This document shows, in pieces, positions 20,944 through 27,844 of a stretch of 64,000 nt of DNA. Positions within the stretch are counted from its first letter, which is position 1; every line of letters starts with the position of its first letter. Origin of the DNA: CANJIV01 sp046330225 (GTDB taxonomy: Bacteria > Actinomycetota > Thermoleophilia > Solirubrobacterales > Solirubrobacteraceae); assembly GCA_046330225.1 (NCBI GenBank), contig JAXLTD010000002.1, positions 434,001 to 498,000 of the forward strand. Direction: 5' to 3'. The notes under the pieces were generated by a model that saw nothing but the letters and a program-made list of their open reading frames with translations, made no database searches and was not told the origin of the DNA. The position numbers and the translations under genes were made by a program.

Positions 20944-22620
20944 GTGCCGCCCGCCGCCACCGCCCCGCGCCGATCCTCCGCCCTGCCGGCGTGGCCGGCG
21001 GCAGCACCGCTGCGGGCCTGGCAGGCGGCGGCGCTCGAGCAGGTCATGGCGCGGCCGGCGGGCGACGTCCTCGTCGCCGCGACGCCGGCGGCAGGGAAGA
21101 CGACATTCGGCCTGCGGGCTGCCCACGCGCTCCTCCAGGCCGGGCTGGCGAGCCGGGTCGCGATCGTCGCGCCGACCGCCCACATCTGCCGCCAGTGGGC
21201 GGCCGCGGCAGCCCGGATCGGCCTCGACCTCGACCCCAACCGGGCGAACGCCGACAGGGCCGAGCCCGCCGACCGCCACGGCACGGCCGTCACCTACCAG
21301 GCGGTCGCCGCCGATCCCGCGGTGCATCGGGCGGCCTGTGCCGCTCGCCGGACGCTCCTCATCGCCGACGAGCCCCACCACCTGGGCGACGATGCGGCCT
21401 GGGGGCGCAGCGCGGCGTCGGCGTTCGCCGCCGCCCCGCTGCGGCTGCTGCTGTCCGGCACGCCGTTCCGATCCGACAACGCGGCGATCCCCTTCGTGAC
21501 CTACGACGCGGACGGGCTGAGCCAGGCCGACTACGCCTACGGGTACACCGAGGCGCTCGTCGACGGGGTCTGCCGGCCGATCACCTTCCTCGCCTACGAC
21601 GGCGAGATGGAGTGGGTGGCCGGCGGCCGGCGCCGGCGGGCCGGCTTCGACGTCGTGCTCCCGCGGGCCGAGGCGGCGCGGCGGCTCCGGACGGCGCTCG
21701 ACGGCGACGGCGACTGGATGGGCCACGTGCTCGAGGAGGCGGAGGAGCGGCTGCAGGCGGTGCGCGCCGCCGGCCACCCCGACGCCGGCGGGCTGGTCGT
21801 CGCGGCCGACAAGGCCCACGCCCGCACGCTCGCCGCCCGCCTCGCCCGGATCGCGGGGGAGCCGGCCGAGGTCGTGACCTCCGACGACCCGGGCGCCTCG
21901 GCCCGGATCGAGGCGTTCGCGGCGGGCCGGGCCAAGTGGCTCGTCTCGGTGCTCATGGTGTCCGAAGGCGTCGACGTGCCGCGCCTGCGGGTCGGCGTCT
22001 ACGCGACGGCGGCCCGCACTGAGCTCTTCTTCCGCCAGGTGGTCGGCCGGTTCGTCCGCCGGACGCCGGCGCCGGCCCGCCAGATGAGCTTCCTGCTCCT
22101 GCCGGCTGATCCCGAGCTCAAGGCGCTCGCGGCCAAGGTGGAGGAGGAGCGCCGCCACGCGCTCGAGCTGCGGCCCGGGCTCGAGGAGGCGCTCTCCGAG
22201 TCGCCGGCCGAGCGGTCCGAGCCCGGCGCCGGGTTCATGGCGCTGTCGTCCAGCGCGCACCTCGAGGACGTGATCCGCTCGACGACTCAGCCGGGGGATG
22301 CGCTGGCGCTCTTCGCCGACGCCGACCAGCCTGAGTTCGCCACGCGGGCCGCGGACCCGCCGCCGGCCGGCGCCGGGGCGGACCCGGCAGCGGACGGCCC
22401 GGCCGCCTTCGTGCTGCGCGAGCAGGCCCGTGACCGCCGCCACCGGCTCGTCGCCGATCTCGCCCGCCGGACGGGCGAGACCCATGCCGCCCTCCACGCC
22501 TGGGCCAACCGCGAGAGCGGCGCCCGCTCGGTGGCCGATGCCACGCACGCGCAGCTCGAGGCCGGGAACGCGCGGCTCGAGCGCGAGCTCGCCCGGCGCC
22601 AGCGCGGCCGGTCACGCTGA
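20944..22620 (+). CDS. Superfamily 2 DEAD/DEAH-type helicase
   Basis: A 558-residue helicase. Walker A is ATPAAGKTTF, motif II is IADEPHH (DExH type), motif III LSGTPFRSD, and VVGRFVRR is motif VI with the arginine finger. RecA domain 1 covers about residues 20-190 and domain 2 about 270-400. The last ~90 residues form an Arg/Ala-rich helical module seen in other actinobacterial helicases of this group. No nuclease or methylase is fused or adjacent, so a defence role is not supported; a repair or RNA/DNA remodelling role is as likely. The GTG start has a TACGAT box 8 bases upstream. Confidence 0.85.
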   Translation: MPPAATAPRRSSALPAWPAAAPLRAWQAAALEQVMARPAGDVLVAATPAAGKTTFGLRAAHALLQAGLASRVAIVAPTAHICRQWAAAAARIGLDLDPNRANADRAEPADRHGTAVTYQAVAADPAVHRAACAARRTLLIADEPHHLGDDAAWGRSAASAFAAAPLRLLLSGTPFRSDNAAIPFVTYDADGLSQADYAYGYTEALVDGVCRPITFLAYDGEMEWVAGGRRRRAGFDVVLPRAEAARRLRTALDGDGDWMGHVLEEAEERLQAVRAAGHPDAGGLVVAADKAHARTLAARLARIAGEPAEVVTSDDPGASARIEAFAAGRAKWLVSVLMVSEGVDVPRLRVGVYATAARTELFFRQVVGRFVRRTPAPARQMSFLLLPADPELKALAAKVEEERRHALELRPGLEEALSESPAERSEPGAGFMALSSSAHLEDVIRSTTQPGDALALFADADQPEFATRAADPPPAGAGADPAADGPAAFVLREQARDRRHRLVADLARRTGETHAALHAWANRESGARSVADATHAQLEAGNARLERELARRQRGRSR

Positions 22621-22658
22621 ACCGCGGCGCGCGGCCGTGCCGCCGGCGGGCGCCCGCG

Positions 22659-22687
22659 CTCAAGCTCTGCCCCGGTCCCGCCGATCC
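22659..22687 (+). promoter_or_regulatory. Possible FliA/sigma-28-like promoter
   Basis: CTCAAG (22659-22664) and GCCGATCC (22680-22687) resemble the sigma-28 -35 (TCAAG-like in actinobacteria) and -10 (GCCGATAA) elements with near-normal spacing. It lies about 55 bases before an exported-protein gene that has a normal AAGGA ribosome binding site. The match is suggestive only. Confidence 0.3.
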
Positions 22688-22741
22688 CACTGAGTGCCGG
22701 CCCACGGATGGTGCCGGATTCCCGACCCGCAAGGACGCACG

Positions 22742-24325
22742 ATGACCCGCCCCCGCACGGCCCGCCGGGCGCTGCCGCTCGCCCTGATCGCGGCTCTGGC
22801 CGCGGCCGGCCCCGCTGCCGCGATCCCAACATCGTCGCCCGCCGCCACCGGCGCCAGCCCGGCCGCGACGCCCGCACCCGCCGGGCCCGCTGCCGCCCCG
22901 CCCGGGGCCGCCAGCGCGACCGCCAAGCCGACGCCCGCGGGGCGCACCCCGCGCTCCGGAACGGGCAAGCCGCGGATCAAGCGCATCGGCGGACGGGTGC
23001 GCCGGGCCTGGCCGGCCCGCGGAGCCGCGCCGCGCAGCCGCCCGCGCACGGCGCTGGCCCGCTGGCTCGCGCGCCAGGTCGGGCCGCTGAAGCCGCTTCC
23101 CTGCATCCGCCGGCCCGTGCGGGTCCGCGCCCGCTGCGCGGCGCGCCGCGGCAAGGGGATCAGCGCGGCGTCCGCGCCCCGGGTGATCACCGCCGCCACC
23201 GGCGCCCGGCTGGTCGAGACGGTGGCGATCCCCGTCGCCGCCGATCCGTCGGTGCCGGCCGGGCTGGCGCTCATCCGGTCCTTCGACATCCCCGCCGACG
23301 ATCCCGACTACGACCGCCTGCTCAACTGGGCCTGGACCTACGACTCGGCCGCGACCGCCTCGGCGTTCTCCAGCCTCGGCCAGCGCGACCAGGCCGCCCG
23401 GCTGCTGGACCAGCTCTCGGCGCTGCAGCGCAAGGACGGCTCGATCGAGTTCGCGTTCGATGCCGCCTCCGGCGAGGCCGCGACGCAGATCCGGTCCGGC
23501 ACCGTGGCGTGGACGGGCATCGCCTTCGTCGACTTCGATCAGCGCTTCGGCGACACGACCTACCTGGACAACGCCCGCCTGGCTGCCGACTCCCTGCTGT
23601 CCCTGCGCGACGGGACCGGGCTCGTGCGCGGCGGCCCCGATGTGAAGTGGGTCTCCACGCAGCACAACCTGCTCGCGTACATCTTCCTCGCGAACCTCGC
23701 CCAGCACCTCTCCGACCTCGGCGACGCCGACGGTGCGGCGAAGTACCGCGAGGCCGCCGAGGCCATCGCCAAGGGCATCGACAGCGAGCTCGTCGTCCGC
23801 GATCCCGGCACGCTGTGGCACTTCCGCCAGGGAGCCGGCGACGACGTCGTGCCGCTCGACTCCCAGGCGATCGGCGTCATCTACGCCGCGTTCCGCCAGG
23901 ACTGGGACCTCGCGAAGCAGGCCTACGTCTACGCCCAGGAGAACTTCGCCGTGTCCGGCCGGTCGATCGCGCTGTCGAAGGACCCGGCCACGTTCAACCT
24001 GACCTACGAGGCGAAGGGCCCGTTCAGCGGCTACCGGCCCTACCTCGGCACGGGGGCGCCGGACGTGCTCTGGTTCGAAGGCACCGCGGAGATGCGGTTC
24101 GTCAGCGCGTTCATCGGCGCGGGCACCGGCCCGCTGGACGAGAGCATGAAGGCCTGGTGGGACATCACCCGCGGCAACGGCCTGCCGCCGCTCGGCGCCG
24201 ACCGCACGGTGACGGGCAGCCCATACAACGAGTACCACGTCTGGCCGACCGCGGCCGCGGGGGCCTGGACCGTCCTGAGCGGGCAGAGCACCGACACCGA
24301 GTGGGCCAAGAAGGCGCTGGGGTAG
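22742..24325 (+). CDS. Exported alpha/alpha-barrel protein, six-hairpin-glycosidase-like
   Basis: A 527-residue secreted protein. The signal peptide (RRALPLALIAALAAAGPAAA) is followed by a Pro/Ala-rich and then Arg-rich linker to about residue 140. The C-terminal ~380 residues read like an (alpha/alpha)6 barrel: LLNWAWTYDSAATASAFSSL, LLDQLSALQRKDGSIEFAFD, a VKWVSTQHNLLAY segment and VLWFEGTAEMRFVSA, a pattern of regularly spaced Trp, Asp and Glu typical of glycoside hydrolase or lyase toroids. I cannot name a family or substrate. AAGGA before the ATG is the ribosome binding site. A possible sigma-28-type promoter upstream would link it to motility or surface regulation. Confidence 0.7.
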   Translation: MTRPRTARRALPLALIAALAAAGPAAAIPTSSPAATGASPAATPAPAGPAAAPPGAASATAKPTPAGRTPRSGTGKPRIKRIGGRVRRAWPARGAAPRSRPRTALARWLARQVGPLKPLPCIRRPVRVRARCAARRGKGISAASAPRVITAATGARLVETVAIPVAADPSVPAGLALIRSFDIPADDPDYDRLLNWAWTYDSAATASAFSSLGQRDQAARLLDQLSALQRKDGSIEFAFDAASGEAATQIRSGTVAWTGIAFVDFDQRFGDTTYLDNARLAADSLLSLRDGTGLVRGGPDVKWVSTQHNLLAYIFLANLAQHLSDLGDADGAAKYREAAEAIAKGIDSELVVRDPGTLWHFRQGAGDDVVPLDSQAIGVIYAAFRQDWDLAKQAYVYAQENFAVSGRSIALSKDPATFNLTYEAKGPFSGYRPYLGTGAPDVLWFEGTAEMRFVSAFIGAGTGPLDESMKAWWDITRGNGLPPLGADRTVTGSPYNEYHVWPTAAAGAWTVLSGQSTDTEWAKKALG

Positions 24326-24345
24326 GGGCGGCCCGGCGCCGCCCC
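24325..24345. terminator. Hairpin between convergent genes
   Basis: GGGGCGGC and GCCGCCCC pair perfectly around a 5-base loop, starting at the stop codon of the exported-protein gene and ending 11 bases before the stop of the oppositely oriented CoA-ester lyase gene. Confidence 0.45.
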
Positions 24346-24356
24346 TGAGCCGGGGC

Positions 24357-25406
24357 CTACAGCCCGTAGGCCGCCTTGAGCTCCGGGTCCTTCTCCGACA
24401 GCATCTCGGCGAGGGACACCATGACCTTGCACTGCTTCCAGGTCGCGTCGTCCTGCATCTTGCCGTCGATCATGTGGACGCCGCGGCCGTCGGGAATCGC
24501 CTCGAGGACCTTCTTCGCGAAGCGGACCTCCTCGGGGTCGGGCGAGAAGACCTTCTTCGCGATGCCGATCTGGACCGGGTGCAGCGACCAGGCGCCCACG
24601 CAGCCCATGAGGAACGCGGCGCGGAACTGGGCCTCGCAGCCCTCGACGTCCTTGATGTCCCCGAACGGCCCGTAGAACGGCAGGATCCCGGCACCGGCGC
24701 ACGCGTCGACCATGCGCGCGATGGAGTAGTGCCAGAGGTCCTGCTGGGCGCTGGCCCGGGGCGCCTCGGGGTTCTCGGGATCCGGGTCCTCGATCGTCCG
24801 GTACCCGGGGTGGCCGCCGCCGACGCGGGTGGTCTTCATCCGGCGCGAGGCGGCCAGGTCGGCGGGGCCGAAGCTCATGCCTTGCATGCGGGGGCTCGCC
24901 GTGGCGATGTCTTCGACGTTCGTGACGCCCTGGGCGGTCTCCAGCAGCGCGTGGATGAGGATCGGGCGGGTGACGCCGGCCTTGGCCTCGAGCTGGGCGA
25001 GGAGGCGGTCGACGTAGTGGATGTCCCAGGGGCCCTCGACCTTGGGAACCATGATCACGTCGAGCCGGTCCCCGATCTCGGTGACGAGCGTCGTGAGGTC
25101 GTCGAGCACCCAGGGGCTCTCGAGGCTGTTGACGCGGGTCCAGAGCGCCGTGCCGCCGAGGTCGATCTCCTTGCCCACGGTCACGAGGCCGTCGCGCGCC
25201 GCCTCCTTGCGGTCGACCGGGACGGCGTCCTCGAGGTTGCCGAGGAGGATGTCGGCCTGCGCGGCCATGTCGGGCAGCTTGGCCCGCATCTTCTCGTTGC
25301 TGGCGTCGAAGAAGTGGATCATCCGCGAGGGGGTGACCGGGATCTCCGTGAGGGGGTCCGGGGCCCCGATCGCGAGGGGCTTGAGGAAGTCGCGGGGGTT
25401 GCGCAT
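24357..25406 (-). CDS. HpcH/HpaI-family CoA-ester lyase, malyl-/methylmalyl-CoA lyase-like
   Basis: A 349-residue TIM-barrel lyase of the citrate lyase beta/malyl-CoA lyase family. DILLGNLEDAVPVDRKEAAR holds the metal-ligand Glu/Asp, ALWTRVNSLESPW the substrate Arg, VIMVPKVEGPWDI the second Glu and ILIHALLETAQGVTN the third. GAWSLHPVQIGIAKKVFSPD carries the late HP block. An insert of ~30 residues (about 205-235, ending PRASAQQD) lengthens it beyond the usual ~320. Likely cleavage of malyl-CoA or beta-methylmalyl-CoA to glyoxylate plus acetyl- or propionyl-CoA, as in the ethylmalonyl-CoA pathway; citramalyl-CoA is an alternative. An AGGAGA ribosome binding site is present, and a TAGCGT box lies about 45 bases upstream. 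Confidence 0.8.
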   Translation of the reverse strand: MRNPRDFLKPLAIGAPDPLTEIPVTPSRMIHFFDASNEKMRAKLPDMAAQADILLGNLEDAVPVDRKEAARDGLVTVGKEIDLGGTALWTRVNSLESPWVLDDLTTLVTEIGDRLDVIMVPKVEGPWDIHYVDRLLAQLEAKAGVTRPILIHALLETAQGVTNVEDIATASPRMQGMSFGPADLAASRRMKTTRVGGGHPGYRTIEDPDPENPEAPRASAQQDLWHYSIARMVDACAGAGILPFYGPFGDIKDVEGCEAQFRAAFLMGCVGAWSLHPVQIGIAKKVFSPDPEEVRFAKKVLEAIPDGRGVHMIDGKMQDDATWKQCKVMVSLAEMLSEKDPELKAAYGL

Positions 25407-25486
25407 CAGGGGCGTCTCCTGGGTCTGGCTGAGGTGGTCCGGCGGCGCCGAACGCTAGCGATTCGGGGGTCCGCGGCCTGTGCCCG

Positions 25487-26371
25487 TCACCGGACGGCGA
25501 GCAGGCGCCGCAGGTCGCGGGCGGTCGCCGGCCCGTCGCAGTGCACGTGGCGCCACGTGACGCGGGCGGTCCGCCAGCCGTCGGCCAGCAGTGTCCGGTC
25601 GCGCTCACGGTCGCGCTCGAAGGCCGCGGCGGTGTCGTGGACGGCGCGGCTGTCGAGCTCGACGATCAGGCGGCGGTCGGGCCAGACGCAGTCGGCCTCG
25701 ATCGTCCTGCGCCCGACCGCCAGCGTGCGGTTCAGCTGTGGCCGGGGCAGGCCCTGGGCGTCGAGGAACTCCAGGAACCGCTCCTCGAGCATGCTGCGGG
25801 TGATCCCCGCATCCATGGCGCCGCTGGCCAGGAGGGCCCGGACCGCCGGGGCGCCGGTGCGGCCGGCGTGGCGCTCCAGGAGGGTGGCGAGCGAGGCCGC
25901 GCCGGCCAGCCGCTGCACCTCGGCCTGGGCCGCTGCCCGCTCGAGCGCCTGGGGGGTGAGCACGGTCGCGAGGTCGAAGAGCGTCCGGGCCGGCGAGGTC
26001 ACGGGGATCCCGTCGCGGATGGTTCGCTCGTCATCGGCCAGCGGGATCTGGTGCAGGCGGAGTCCGGCCCGGGCGGCGCGGCCGTGCGGCACCGTGACGT
26101 CGATCAGGGCCGCCGCGGTGTCACGAAGCCCCCACAGGGCCGCGGCAGAGCGGTGGCTCAGCACCGCCCCCGCGCCCGCGGCGAGCACGGCCGCGAGCCA
26201 CCGCCCGCGGGCCGTCACGTGGCGATGCCCGACCGCGTAGACCCCGCGGTGCAGCGGGTGAAGGCGCCCGCGGAGGATCCGATGCTCGACCATCCGCCCG
26301 GTCATCCCGAGCCGCAGGAGCTGCCGGCGCGCGACGACGCCGTGCTGCCGGCCCGCCAGATCCGCCAGCAC
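25487..26371 (-). CDS. AbiEi-type N-terminal domain fused to DUF559 Vsr-like nuclease fold
   Basis: A 294-residue protein of a family abundant in Thermoleophilia. The N-terminus (LAGRQHGVVARRQLL, then LHPLHRGVYAVGHR) is the winged-helix AbiEi-antitoxin-type domain. The C-terminus (EADCVWPDRRLIVELDS, then FERDRERDRTLLADGWR) is DUF559, a Vsr/PD-(D/E)xK-like nuclease fold with the Glu, Asp and Glu of the motif in place. Biological function is unknown; there is no cognate AbiEii toxin beside it. The GTG at 26371 is chosen because family members begin just before LAxRQHGVV. The longer ATG start at 26437 would translate a palindromic repeat into the protein. Confidence 0.75.
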   Translation of the reverse strand: MLADLAGRQHGVVARRQLLRLGMTGRMVEHRILRGRLHPLHRGVYAVGHRHVTARGRWLAAVLAAGAGAVLSHRSAAALWGLRDTAAALIDVTVPHGRAARAGLRLHQIPLADDERTIRDGIPVTSPARTLFDLATVLTPQALERAAAQAEVQRLAGAASLATLLERHAGRTGAPAVRALLASGAMDAGITRSMLEERFLEFLDAQGLPRPQLNRTLAVGRRTIEADCVWPDRRLIVELDSRAVHDTAAAFERDRERDRTLLADGWRTARVTWRHVHCDGPATARDLRRLLAVR

Positions 26372-26384
26372 GGGCTCGGCCCAG

Positions 26385-26429
26385 ATCGCCCGAGCTTCGC
26401 CACCGCGGGGGAGGTCAAGTTCGGGCGAT
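26385..26429. repeat. Palindromic intergenic repeat, copy 2
   Basis: Arms at 26385-26404 and 26410-26429 pair around a 5-base loop. The right arm GGTCAAGTTCGGGCGAT is nearly identical to copy 1. It ends 13 bases before the preferred start of the DUF559 gene (minus strand) and lies within the region between two divergent genes. Confidence 0.75.
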
Positions 26430-26564
26430 TCCAGCATGGGCCGATCCTGGCGGGGAGATCGTCGCGCGGGGCGCGCGGGGCGTGCCGGAATCGCGGCGGA
26501 GCGACGCCGAAACGCCGCAGGCGGCAGACTTCGCCGCCGAACCGACGAAGGAGACGTTCCCGAC

Positions 26565-27095
26565 ATGCCCGACCAGACCACGACCGGCGTCGAGACCGAC
26601 CAGGCAGCTCGCGAAGCCTCCGGCGCGCACGCGTACGGCCGCTACCTCGAGGAGTTCGAGGTCGGCGCCGTCTACAAGCACTGGCCTGCCAAGACGGTGA
26701 CCGAGGCCGACGATCACCTCTTCTGCCTCATCACGATGAACCACCACCCGCTCCACATCAACGACGTCTACGCGAGCCAGTCGCAGCAGGGACGCAACGT
26801 CGTCGTGGGCCCGCTGGTCTACTCGCTCGCCCTCGGGATGAGCGTGTCGGACGTGTCGGGCAAGGCGATCGCCAACCTCGCGACCGAGGAGCTCTCGCAC
26901 CCCGCGCCGGTGTTCCACGGGGACACGCTCTACTGCGAGACCGAGGTGCTCGAGGTCAAGGAGTCGCGGTCCAAGCCCGACCGGGGCACCGTCAAGGTCC
27001 ACACCCGCGTCCTCAACCAGGACGGCGTGCTCGTGGCCGAGTTCAAGCGCCTCGTGCTCGTGCCGCGCAAGCACCCCGGCGAGGCCGCCGCCTAG
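26565..27095 (+). CDS. MaoC-like dehydratase, mesaconyl-CoA hydratase-like
   Basis: A 176-residue hot-dog-fold hydratase. The (R)-hydratase motif is seen as CLITMNHHPLHINDVYA (catalytic Asp/His region of MaoC proteins), followed by GRNVVVGPLVYSLALGMS. LATEELSHPAPVFHGDTLYCETEVLEVKESRSK is the usual C-terminal beta block. It is single-domain. Position near the malyl-CoA-lyase-like gene suggests that it hydrates mesaconyl-CoA to beta-methylmalyl-CoA in the ethylmalonyl-CoA pathway; this is inference, since MaoC proteins serve many pathways. A GAAGGAG ribosome binding site lies upstream of the ATG. The acetyltransferase gene follows after 26 bases. Confidence 0.78.
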   Translation: MPDQTTTGVETDQAAREASGAHAYGRYLEEFEVGAVYKHWPAKTVTEADDHLFCLITMNHHPLHINDVYASQSQQGRNVVVGPLVYSLALGMSVSDVSGKAIANLATEELSHPAPVFHGDTLYCETEVLEVKESRSKPDRGTVKVHTRVLNQDGVLVAEFKRLVLVPRKHPGEAAA

Positions 27096-27121
27096 CGGCA
27101 GGCCGGACGAGGGACGCCGGC

Positions 27122-27688
27122 GTGCAGCCGCCCGAGCGGCTCGCCGGGGACGGGATCCGGGCGGTTCTGCGGCCGTGGCGTGACGGCGACACGGCGCTGC
27201 TGGCGGCCGCGGCCGCCGACCCCTACATCGCCGACGTCTGGGCCCTTCCGGCGCCGGGCGACCGGGCCGGCGCCCGGGCCTGGATCGAGGCCCAACGGCG
27301 CCGCACGGCCGAGGGGCCCGGCCCGTCGCTGGCCATCACGGCCGGCGACGACATCGCGGCCGGCAACGCGGGCGTCACGCGCCGCGAGGACGGGCGGGCG
27401 TCGATCTACTACTGGCTCGCCCCGGACGCCCGGGGCCGCGGGCTCGCCCGCGAGGCGGCGCTGCTCCTCGGCCGCTGGGCGCTCGAGCAGCCCGAGATCG
27501 CGCGGCTCGAGGCCTATGTGGAGCCGCAGAACGCTGCGTCGAAGGCCCTGCTCGAGCATCTCGGCTTCCGGCGCGAGGGGCTGCTGCGCTCGTTCGTCAC
27601 GTTCGGGACGACCCGCCGCGACGTCGAGGTCTTCTCGGTGCTGCCCGGTGATGCAGGCTCGCTGCGCCCGGCCTCCGGGGGAGCCTGA
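27122..27688 (+). CDS. GNAT-family acetyltransferase (RimJ/RimL-like)
   Basis: A 188-residue N-acetyltransferase. RAVLRPWRDGDTALL is the N-terminal beta-hairpin of RimJ/RimL proteins, IYYWLAPDARGRGLAREAALLL carries the acetyl-CoA pyrophosphate loop (RGRGLA), and RLEAYVEPQNAASKALLEHLGFRREGLLR is the C-terminal signature. The target may be a ribosomal protein N-terminus, another protein or a small amine. The start is GTG with a weak ribosome binding site (GAGGGA). It is likely co-transcribed with the MaoC gene and is followed by a hairpin. Confidence 0.85.
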   Translation: MQPPERLAGDGIRAVLRPWRDGDTALLAAAAADPYIADVWALPAPGDRAGARAWIEAQRRRTAEGPGPSLAITAGDDIAAGNAGVTRREDGRASIYYWLAPDARGRGLAREAALLLGRWALEQPEIARLEAYVEPQNAASKALLEHLGFRREGLLRSFVTFGTTRRDVEVFSVLPGDAGSLRPASGGA

Positions 27689-27698
27689 CGCGGCCGCG

Positions 27699-27717
27699 CC
27701 CGGCCCCGAAGGCCGGG
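27699..27717 (+). terminator. Hairpin after the acetyltransferase gene
   Basis: CCCGGCC and GGCCGGG pair around a CCGAA loop, beginning 11 bases after the stop codon. There is no T tract. Confidence 0.4.
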
Positions 27718-27762
27718 AAGACCGGGCCCGTTGCGGGGCGCACCTGATGTCCGAGGCGTAGT

Positions 27763-27781
27763 CCACCGCGATGCGCGGTGG
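27763..27781 (+). promoter_or_regulatory. Inverted repeat in the PEPCK upstream region
   Basis: CCACCGCG and CGCGGTGG form a perfect 8-base inverted repeat around ATG, about 64 bases before the PEPCK start. It may be an operator for a carbon-source regulator or a leader hairpin; the sequence does not decide. Confidence 0.35.
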
Positions 27782-27844
27782 CGGGACCCCTGAAAGAATC
27801 CGCCCACCCGGACCCAGACCCGCGAGGAGTTGAGCCCGTCCCCA

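Noticed and set aside
20944..22620. The helicase as part of a phage-defence island
   Set aside because: No nuclease, methylase or other defence gene is adjacent; neighbours are metabolic and exported proteins.
25487..26371. The AbiEi/DUF559 gene as half of an AbiE toxin-antitoxin pair
   Set aside because: No AbiEii nucleotidyltransferase toxin is next to it and the C-terminus is a Vsr-like DUF559 domain.
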